Source: an uncultured Erysipelotrichaceae bacterium
GTDB taxonomy: Bacteria > Bacillota_I > Bacilli_A > RF39 > UBA660
Direction: 5' to 3'
DNA: 28,148 nucleotides
NCBI GenBank assembly: GCA_902783345.1
Contig: CACZQI010000023.1
Location: 1 to 28,148 of the forward strand
The first letter of the stretch is position 1. Each line of letters begins with the position of its first letter. This document shows, one piece after another, positions 23,134 to 28,148 of this stretch. The notes under the pieces are model-generated. The model ran no database searches. It was not told the DNA's origin and saw only the letters and a list, made by a program, of their open reading frames with translations. Position numbers and translations under genes: made by a program.

Positions 23134-23445
23134 TTATAAATCAAGTTCATCATCGTCAATATCTTTAAATTGCTCTATAAAGAATTCTTCGTAATCTTTA
23201 CTTAATTCTTTATTAAATTTTTTAGTATAATTAACAAGTTTATAGTATGTTTCTTTTAAATCTTCCTCAGCCACAAATACCATAGACAACATTTTGTCAA
23301 ATACACTACTAATAGTGCTTTCATCCTTATTTTTATATTTTATAATATCATCTACTAATTCCTCAATTTCCTCAATTTCAGTTTTATTCATTCTTTGGAT
23401 TATTTGCACCATTTCTTTTAACGCTTCATAATTTCGATCTTTCAT
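23134..23445 (-). CDS. Small acidic helical protein of unknown function
   Basis: 103 residues, almost entirely predicted helix, with Glu/Asp/Lys-rich coiled-coil-like heptads (NKTEIEEIEELVDDIIK) and an acidic tail (FKDIDDDELDL). No membrane segment, signal or cysteine. I do not recognise a family. AAGGAGG precedes the ATG. It has a strong promoter and is probably cotranscribed with the patatin gene. Three 22-bp repeats lie 70-130 bp upstream of its predicted transcription start, so it is the gene most likely controlled by them. Confidence 0.75.
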   Translation of the reverse strand: MKDRNYEALKEMVQIIQRMNKTEIEEIEELVDDIIKYKNKDESTISSVFDKMLSMVFVAEEDLKETYYKLVNYTKKFNKELSKDYEEFFIEQFKDIDDDELDL

Positions 23446-23467
23446 TATATTACCCCTCCTTAAATAT

Positions 23468-23496
23468 AGTATACACTTTTTATATTATTCATTCAA
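23468..23496 (-). promoter_or_regulatory. Promoter of the small helical protein and patatin genes
   Basis: Minus strand TTGAAT, 17-nt spacer, TATACT; predicted start near 23461. Confidence 0.7.
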
Positions 23497-23529
23497 TAGA
23501 AAGTTTTAGTTTATCTATTATTTTATTTT

Positions 23530-23588
23530 ACTTTGAAAAAGTCAAGCCTTAACTTTGAAAAAGTCAGAGTTCAACTTTGAAAAAGTCA
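23530..23588. repeat. Array of three 22-bp-spaced direct repeats
   Basis: The 15-bp unit ACTTTGAAAAAGTCA occurs exactly at 23530, 23552 and 23574, with 7-bp spacers that differ. Each unit holds a small inverted repeat, ACTTT and AAAGT. The 22-bp period places all units on one face of the helix. The gap 23446-23764 (319 nt) holds this array, the promoter at 23468-23496, a hairpin at 23620-23667 and a doubtful 36-codon frame. Confidence 0.85.
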
Positions 23589-23619
23589 GACTTTCATTCC
23601 AAATTAGTTATTATTATTT

Positions 23620-23667
23620 ATCAAAAGAAAAACCTACTCTTTAAATAGGTCTATCGTATCTTTTGAT
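23620..23667 (-). terminator. Nested hairpin, probable terminator
   Basis: Outer arms ATCAAAAGA (23620-23628) and TCTTTTGAT (23659-23667); inner stem ACCTA/TAGGT (23632-23636, 23646-23650) followed on the minus strand by TTTTT. It ends the unit that starts at 24133. Confidence 0.5.
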
Positions 23668-23761
23668 TATTTATATTTTGTTTTTTAATATCTGATATTA
23701 AATTAATTATTTCTTTATAATTATTTGATATTGATATTAAAAATAATTTTAATGCTTCCAC
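23651..23761 (-). CDS. Possible small protein, 36 codons
   Basis: A GTG-started frame begins just after the stop of the upstream gene and ends with TAG at the hairpin. It would give 36 residues, mostly Ile/Asn/Lys with a helical look (SNNYKEIINLISDIKKQN). The ribosome binding site is poor (GGGGAT, too far upstream). It fits an operon position, but AT-rich sequence makes such frames easily by chance. Confidence 0.22.
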   Translation of the reverse strand: MEALKLFLISISNNYKEIINLISDIKKQNINNQKIR

Positions 23762-23764
23762 ATT

Positions 23765-24133
23765 TTATACTAAAACATCCCCATCATTAATTTTAGCAAA
23801 TATTATATGCTTACCATTTTCATCATCATAGTAGCACAATTTATCATCAATACTATTTATATTAACTAAAGTATTATTAATAAATTTAATATTATGTTCT
23901 TCTCTTTGACATATTTCACTAATAGTAGTTATTTTTCCAACATATATTTTAAATGCTTCATATGCAACACTTTCATGCTCGTGATATTCAAAAATACTAA
24001 TTTGCACAATATCATTAGGTACATAAACGTTAGAATTATTAAAAGGAAATTTAATTCTATAATCAATTAACTTACCTTCTTTATTTATAGCATTTATTCC
24101 AGTTAAAGTAATCTTATTATTATATCCAAACAT
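23765..24133 (-). CDS. Unknown protein, beta-rich, 122 residues
   Basis: 122 residues from the ATG at 24133, preceded by AGGTGG; the frame's earlier GTG start is not used. Predicted mainly beta with short loops (KITLTGINAINKEGKLIDYR, VYVPNDIVQISIFEYHEHE). No signal, no membrane segment, two cysteines (one in EICQREE, one in DKLCYYD). I do not recognise a family. It has its own promoter (24152-24180) and is followed by a nested hairpin, so it may be a single-gene unit. Confidence 0.65.
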   Translation of the reverse strand: MFGYNNKITLTGINAINKEGKLIDYRIKFPFNNSNVYVPNDIVQISIFEYHEHESVAYEAFKIYVGKITTISEICQREEHNIKFINNTLVNINSIDDKLCYYDDENGKHIIFAKINDGDVLV

Positions 24134-24151
24134 CAAAACCACCTAATGAAT

Positions 24152-24180
24152 ATTTTATAAAATATTAAATTAAAAGTCTA
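24152..24180 (-). promoter_or_regulatory. Promoter of the unknown beta-rich gene
   Basis: Minus strand TAGACT, 17-nt spacer, TAAAAT. Confidence 0.55.
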
Positions 24181-24191
24181 TAAAATTAAGT

Positions 24192-24218
24192 AAAAAAGAA
24201 AAAGACTATAAAAGTCTT
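24192..24218 (-). terminator. Terminator of the SipW-type surface protein gene
   Basis: Minus strand AAGACT, 5-nt loop, AGTCTT, then a T-rich run broken by a single C. It starts 2 nt after the stop codon. Confidence 0.75.
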
Positions 24219-24219
24219 A

Positions 24220-25368
24220 TTACACATTAGGACCAGCTACAAAATTATCGCCAGAACTATCTGCATTAGTATAGAATTTTTGCTCTACTGTATCATACAA
24301 TCCTACAACATTATCATTTATACGCTTTACTGGAATATAATTACGAACTAATATATTATCATACCAAATTTTCGCATAATATATAGTTGTAGTACCATTA
24401 TAGTCATCTATATTGCCGTTATCTGTTCTTTTTCTTGCAAATAAAACTATTGAATATTCTGAATTAAATGTTTGCTCGGTAAAAGTATTTTTTAAACTTC
24501 CATCTATATATGCTAAATTTTTATCTTGCTTAAATATATGACGCCCATCAATTTTAATACTCGATAAATATCTAACATTATTATAAACAAATGCCGTATA
24601 ATATCCATCAACACCTGTAATGTTAAATATACCTTCAACTCCATATAAGGATGACGGCCAAGTGCAATAGCCATCAATTTCAATAGAAACAATACTACTT
24701 GCCAAAACTAAAGTATCGATATATTGAGCGTCTGTATGAGCAATATACTCTACCTCTTGATATATACTTGGCACTCTTGTTGTAGCAAATTCAGCAGTTG
24801 CTTGTACTTTAGCACTAAAACTTTTATTCATGGCACTAGTTTGATCAACATTACTAGCATTATCTAACCATATTAATAAATTATATGTATCACTTGAATT
24901 TGCTGGAATAAAGATATTTGTCTTTAAGTCTGTTAAAGTTGTTGTAACACTTGCAAAATTACCTTCTGCATTTTTAGAAGTATCTTGGCATGATGTACAT
25001 ATTAGTCTCCATTTAAAATATTCATTTTTTAGTTCTGCTGGTAAAGATATATCTGTAAGTGATAGTGTATAAGTTACACCATATGCATTATCACCTGTTA
25101 CTACTTTAAATACTCCTCTTGAGGCATTAGTATCTACTTCATCTTGATTAAGTGGAAAAATTCCTGTCGCATTTATATAACCATTATTCTCTGTTTGTAA
25201 ATCAAAAATTAAATCATCAATTACTGTTCCTTGAATAGTAGTTGGATCTTCAGTACCTTGTACTACTGCTAAAAAATAAGCATACGAAAAACCAATTATC
25301 ACAGGTATAATAATTGCTGCTATTAAAAGTAAGCGATAATATACATTGTTCTTATCTTTATTTTCCAT
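24220..25368 (-). CDS. SipW-dependent surface protein with C-terminal lectin-like domain
   Basis: 382 residues. The N-terminal signal (YYRLLLIAAIIIPVIIGFSY then AYFLAVVQG) resembles the SipW type, so the SipW peptidase at 18531 probably cleaves it. Residues 35-195 are beta-rich and TasA-like in pattern, with a Cys pair in LICTSCQD. From about residue 205 (IYQEVEYIAHTDAQYIDTL) to the end (GLYDTVEQKFY, DNFVAGPNV) is a concanavalin/LamG-like domain common in surface proteins of gut Bacillota; the EYI-x5-QYIDT pattern is its usual start. The start at 25368 has no ribosome binding site and lies 6 nt after a -10, so the mRNA may be leaderless. Ligand unknown. Confidence 0.82.
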   Translation of the reverse strand: MENKDKNNVYYRLLLIAAIIIPVIIGFSYAYFLAVVQGTEDPTTIQGTVIDDLIFDLQTENNGYINATGIFPLNQDEVDTNASRGVFKVVTGDNAYGVTYTLSLTDISLPAELKNEYFKWRLICTSCQDTSKNAEGNFASVTTTLTDLKTNIFIPANSSDTYNLLIWLDNASNVDQTSAMNKSFSAKVQATAEFATTRVPSIYQEVEYIAHTDAQYIDTLVLASSIVSIEIDGYCTWPSSLYGVEGIFNITGVDGYYTAFVYNNVRYLSSIKIDGRHIFKQDKNLAYIDGSLKNTFTEQTFNSEYSIVLFARKRTDNGNIDDYNGTTTIYYAKIWYDNILVRNYIPVKRINDNVVGLYDTVEQKFYTNADSSGDNFVAGPNV

Positions 25369-25374
25369 ACTATT

Positions 25375-25403
25375 ATTTTACAATAATTTTTTTAGATAAA
25401 CAA
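25375..25403 (-). promoter_or_regulatory. Promoter of the leaderless surface protein gene
   Basis: Minus strand TTGTTT, 17-nt spacer, TAAAAT. The predicted start is exactly the A of the ATG at 25368. Confidence 0.55.
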
Positions 25404-25415
25404 GTACCTAATTTT

Positions 25416-25448
25416 AAAAAAGTACTCTAGAATAATTCTAAAGTACTT
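25416..25448 (-). terminator. Terminator of the t6A operon
   Basis: Minus strand 13-bp stem AAGTACTTTAGAA with TTCTAGAGTACTT (one G-U pair), loop TTA, then TTTTTT. It includes the end and stop codon of tsaD. Confidence 0.88.
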
Positions 25449-26431
25449 TGAGCATTAAGTGTGTAATCAGTAAACTCTCCTTTTTTGTATATTGGATAAG
25501 CCGCACAACCTATCATAGCACCATTATCAGTGCAGTATTTTATTGGTGGAATAGTTAGTTTAATATTTTCTTTATTTGCTAACTTTTCAAATTCACTTCT
25601 TAAATATTTATTGGCTGATACTCCTCCAGCAATAATCAATCTTTTGGATTTAGTAATATCAATTGCTAGTTTAGTTTTACGAATAAGTTCATCAACTGCA
25701 ATAGTTTGAAAAGATGCAGCTAAATCTTCTTTTCTAATAGTATTTCCTCTTTGAGTTTCATTATGAACTAGGTTAATAACCGCGCTTTTAAGTCCACTAT
25801 AAGAAAAGTTAAGTTCATCATTGTTCATGGGTTTAGGTAAATCGTATGTAGTACTTCCTAAAGCTGCTAATTTATCTATTTGGGGTCCTCCTGGGTAAGG
25901 TAAACCCATTACTTTAGCAACTTTATCATAAACTTCACCTATAGCGTCATCTAAAGTTGAGCCTAATACTTTAAATTTATAATCATCTTCCATAAGTACT
26001 AGTTCGGTATGTCCCCCACTTACTACTAAAGCAAGTAAAGGAAACTCCATTTTTTCTACTAAATTATTAGCATAAATATGACCGGCAATATGATGGACTT
26101 TAATTAAAGGTTTTTTATAAACTAAAGATAAAGTTTTAGCAAATTCAATACCTACAAGTAAACTACCTAAAAGTCCTGGTGCATAAGTTACAGCTATCGC
26201 ATCAATATCATCTATAGTTAAATCAGTTTTAGAGAATAAATCTTCTAATACCATTGTAATATTTTCACTATGCATACGACTTGCAATTTCAGGTACTACT
26301 CCCCCAAAAGATGCATGAGTATCTATTTGAGTAAGAATAGATGTAGCTATATCTTCGCACCCATTTTTAATAATTGATAAACTTGTTTCATCACAAGATG
26401 ATTCAATTGCTAATATATATACATCTTTCAT
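25427..26431 (-). CDS. tsaD: tRNA N6-threonylcarbamoyladenosine transferase TsaD
   Basis: 334 residues, the normal length. TsaD moves the threonylcarbamoyl group from TC-AMP to A37 of ANN-reading tRNAs, in a complex with TsaB and TsaE. It starts LAIESSCDETSLSI and has the metal motif HHIAGHIYA (His114, His118), PEIASRMH, SGGHTELVLM, DDAIGEVYDKVAK and KYCTDNGAM near the end, all intact. It starts directly after the rimI stop with no gap, and its ribosome binding site AAGGAG lies inside rimI. Last gene of the operon before a strong terminator. Identity is secure. Confidence 0.97.
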   Translation of the reverse strand: MKDVYILAIESSCDETSLSIIKNGCEDIATSILTQIDTHASFGGVVPEIASRMHSENITMVLEDLFSKTDLTIDDIDAIAVTYAPGLLGSLLVGIEFAKTLSLVYKKPLIKVHHIAGHIYANNLVEKMEFPLLALVVSGGHTELVLMEDDYKFKVLGSTLDDAIGEVYDKVAKVMGLPYPGGPQIDKLAALGSTTYDLPKPMNNDELNFSYSGLKSAVINLVHNETQRGNTIRKEDLAASFQTIAVDELIRKTKLAIDITKSKRLIIAGGVSANKYLRSEFEKLANKENIKLTIPPIKYCTDNGAMIGCAAYPIYKKGEFTDYTLNAQSTLELF

Positions 26432-26851
26432 TTATATTAAACTCCTTTCCATTATTAAAGCCTTATTACTGCCATAATAATTATTTCTTGTATTAATTAC
26501 TTCAAAATTAAATTTATAATATAATTTAATTGCTTCTTTATTATTTTCATCTACTTCAAGTAAGATTTTTTGAACGCTTTCTGGTAAATCTGTAATCATA
26601 TAATCTATTATTAAAGTCGCAATTCCTTTATTACGGGCTTCTTTTTTTACAATAATATTTAATAAATCAACTACTTCATAATTTATTCCAATATGAATAA
26701 AGCCTAATATTTCATTGTTTTCTTTATAAACATAAATCTTTTCATTAGGATTTATTTTATCAATATGAAATAATGTCTCAAATTTAGGATTTAATAACAC
26801 ACCTAATTCATTTATAGCTTCAATATCTTCTTTTAAATAACTATTTACCAT
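26432..26851 (-). CDS. rimI: Ribosomal protein alanine N-acetyltransferase RimI-like
   Basis: 139 residues of the GNAT fold. The acetyl-CoA loop is KKEARNKGIATLLI-like (EARNKGIATLIIDYM), followed by LEVDENNKEAIKLYYKFNF and the RimI end pattern NTRNNYYGSNKALIMERSL. RimI acetylates the N-terminus of a ribosomal protein in E. coli. The gene sits between tsaB and tsaD, the common arrangement in Bacillota. It overlaps the tsaB end by 11 nt, so translation is probably coupled. Its actual substrate in this organism is not known. Confidence 0.9.
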   Translation of the reverse strand: MVNSYLKEDIEAINELGVLLNPKFETLFHIDKINPNEKIYVYKENNEILGFIHIGINYEVVDLLNIIVKKEARNKGIATLIIDYMITDLPESVQKILLEVDENNKEAIKLYYKFNFEVINTRNNYYGSNKALIMERSLI

Positions 26852-27413
26852 GTAAAGCCTCTATTTCTTTGATGTAAACTGCTTTAACAGCATGAGCAGG
26901 TATAGTTGGTAAATCTTTAGTATAAGTATACATTTTTTCTATATCTATTTTCTCAGTATTAAAAATAGGTAATTTATTATCACTAAGATATTTTAAAGCC
27001 TCTTCTTCTTTTAAATAAATTAAATCTTTAAGTTTATTATTTATAAACTTACCAATATATTTACCCTTAGGATCATTTATTGTTATTATTTTATTTTCTT
27101 CTAAAATATTAGAAGCAATAGCTTCAATACTAGTAATTTCTTTAATTGGTATATTTAAAGTATAGGCTAAAGTCTTAGCAACAGTTATACCAAGTCTTAC
27201 TCCTGTAAAACTACCTGGTCCACTTACAACTATAATTTCATTTAAATCTTTTGAGTCTGTATTATTATCTTTTAAAATTTTATCTATTGAAGGAACTAGT
27301 AAAGTACTGTGCCCTTTTTTAGATAATTCACATACTTCATCTATTTTTTTACCATTTTTAAGTAGTCCAATTAAGACATAATCATTATAAGTACTAATAA
27401 ATAATGTTAACAT
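26841..27413 (-). CDS. tsaB: t6A biosynthesis protein TsaB
   Basis: 190 residues, slightly shorter than the usual 210-230. Inactive paralogue-like partner of TsaD in the ASKHA fold. The N-terminus LTLFISTYNDYVLIGLLKNG takes the place of the usual ILAIDTS start. VVSGPGSFTGVRLGITVAKT is the hallmark motif of the family. The C-terminal half is short and diverged. GGAAGTGAT is before the start. The gap from tsaE contains a terminator, so tsaB may be transcribed partly from its own -10 (TATAAT, 27439-27444). Confidence 0.93.
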   Translation of the reverse strand: MLTLFISTYNDYVLIGLLKNGKKIDEVCELSKKGHSTLLVPSIDKILKDNNTDSKDLNEIIVVSGPGSFTGVRLGITVAKTLAYTLNIPIKEITSIEAIASNILEENKIITINDPKGKYIGKFINNKLKDLIYLKEEEALKYLSDNKLPIFNTEKIDIEKMYTYTKDLPTIPAHAVKAVYIKEIEALHGK

Positions 27414-27455
27414 TTAAATCACTTCCAAATTCATTAATATTATACAACAAAACAA

Positions 27456-27481
27456 GAAAAAAACTAGTGTTTTTACTAGTT
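27456..27481 (-). terminator. Terminator between tsaE and tsaB
   Basis: Minus strand AACTAGT, 6-nt loop, ACTAGTT, then a T-run of about seven. It overlaps the tsaE stop codon, so part of the transcription should end after tsaE. Confidence 0.7.
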
Positions 27482-27932
27482 AAAGAACTGAGTTTACTAA
27501 ATCTTCGTACTTTTCTCCTAAAGGTTTTAATATTAAAACTCTTGTATTTTCATCAATTATCTTAAAATCTATATCTAATCTCTCTTCTGGTAGTTCATCA
27601 CTAATCATATCAGCCCATTCAATTATAGATACTGCATCTTTATTAAAATAATCGCTAAAACCTATCGTACCATCTGATTCTTCAATACGATAAACATCCA
27701 TATGATATAATGGCATCTCACCACTATTATATTCTTTAATTAAGGTAAAAGTTGGACTAGTAATTGTTTCCGTAATACCTAAACTTTGAGCAAAACCTTT
27801 AACAAATAATGTTTTACCTGAACCAAGTTCACCATTTAAACATATTACCATACCTGGAAATTTTTCTGATTCGATATTTTCTGCTAATTCTCTTGTGTCA
27901 TCTATACTTCTAGATGTATATTTATATTCCAT
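27480..27932 (-). CDS. tsaE: t6A biosynthesis ATPase TsaE
   Basis: 150 residues, normal length. P-loop ATPase that drives TsaB-TsaD turnover. Walker A is GELGSGKT (residues 34-41), followed by SPTFTLIKEY and the DVYRIE motif after YHMD, then SIIEWADMI, all typical. AGGTGAT is at good spacing before the ATG at 27932. First gene of the cluster, with a strong promoter between it and the rRNA operon. Confidence 0.96.
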   Translation of the reverse strand: MEYKYTSRSIDDTRELAENIESEKFPGMVICLNGELGSGKTLFVKGFAQSLGITETITSPTFTLIKEYNSGEMPLYHMDVYRIEESDGTIGFSDYFNKDAVSIIEWADMISDELPEERLDIDFKIIDENTRVLILKPLGEKYEDLVNSVL

Positions 27933-27954
27933 ATTCTTTTATCACCTAATTTTA

Positions 27955-27983
27955 ATTATATATAAAACATATTGCCTTGTAAA
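27955..27983 (-). promoter_or_regulatory. tsaE promoter
   Basis: Minus strand TTTACA (5/6), 17-nt spacer, TATAAT (6/6). Confidence 0.75.
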
Positions 27984-28009
27984 TATATCTTTACACTTTT
28001 TTGAAAATT

Positions 28010-28037
28010 AAAAAATGCCTTTGACATAAGGTATTTT
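28010..28037 (-). terminator. Terminator of the rRNA operon
   Basis: Minus strand AAAATACCTT, 6-nt loop ATGTCA, AAGGCATTTT (one mismatch), then TTTTTT. It follows the 5S gene by about 15 nt; the T-run directly after the 5S end may also help. Confidence 0.7.
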
Positions 28038-28051
28038 ATTGCAAAAAAAAA

Positions 28052-28148
28052 TTGGCAACTTCCTATTTTCGCATACACTATCGTCGGCGTTTTAGTGCTT
28101 AACTTCTCTGTTCGGGATGGGAAGAGGTGTATCCACTAAGCTATCGTC
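28052..28148 (-). rRNA. 5S ribosomal RNA, 3' part (cut by window edge)
   Basis: The minus strand reads GACGATAGCTTAGTGGATAC, then CACCTCTTCCCATCCCGAAC, GAAGTTAAG, CGCCGACGATAGTGT and ends GGAAGTTGCCAA. The loop CCCATCCCGAACAGAGAAG and the 3' helix strand are typical of bacterial 5S rRNA. The 5' end is just outside the window. It implies that an rRNA operon enters from the right, so 16S and 23S genes should lie beyond base 28148. Confidence 0.96.

Noticed and set aside
23530..23588. The repeat array as a CRISPR
   Set aside because: Units are 15 bp with 7-bp spacers, only three copies, and no cas genes near. Spacers of this size do not fit.

Overview
The window comes from a very AT-rich, low-GC Gram-positive bacterium of the Bacilli or Mycoplasmatota-adjacent type, probably a gut anaerobe. 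The support is an anaerobic ribonucleotide reductase, RNase J, CdaA/CdaR, SipW with TasA-like proteins, a YerB-like protein, strong GGAGG-type ribosome binding sites and sigma-A-like promoters with many TGn extended -10 elements. None of the 29 genes whose stop codon lies in the window ends in TGA (21 TAA, 8 TAG), while Trp is encoded by TGG. This may mean UGA has dropped out of use as a stop.

Layout. 1-1626: 5' part of nrdD (minus) diverging from a Crp/Fnr-family regulator; a perfect inverted repeat between them sits at -41.5 of the nrdD promoter and over the regulator's own -35. 1599-2618: Rpn/PD-(D/E)XK nuclease gene with an EG-rich 12-bp repeat tail, then a 364-nt gap holding DnaA-box-like sites. 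2983-5456: RNase J and a ZIP metal transporter whose start codon lies in the RNase J terminator and which looks leaderless. 5425-8572 (minus): type IV pilus/competence-like PilC with an unusual N-terminal extension, prepilin peptidase and an RluA pseudouridine synthase. 8671-8913: a small plus-strand gene. 8906-12248 (minus): prepilin, phosphoglycerate mutase and phosphohexomutase as one tight cluster. 12321-14487: cdaR and cdaA, the c-di-AMP cyclase pair.

14566-21064 is a cell-surface region: a small membrane protein, a YerB-like (DUF3048) protein with a poly-Thr linker, two membrane-anchored proteins sharing an ectodomain module, SipW signal peptidase with an Asn/Lys-rich tail, and two tandem TasA-like proteins. 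21267-24133: a YebC/YeeN-type protein, a patatin-like phospholipase and two unknown proteins, with an array of three 22-bp repeats. 24220-25368: a third SipW-dependent surface protein, also predicted leaderless. 25427-27932: the t6A cluster tsaE-tsaB-rimI-tsaD. 28052-28148: the 3' part of a 5S rRNA on the minus strand, the end of an rRNA operon.

Themes. Surface assembly dominates: pilin-type secretion parts, SipW/TasA-like fibre proteins and poly-Thr linked wall proteins. Nothing here is a complete new system by itself. The most promising signals are the missing UGA stops, the Crp/Fnr-nrdD operator geometry, the leaderless genes, the paired surface proteins with a shared module and the 22-bp repeat array.
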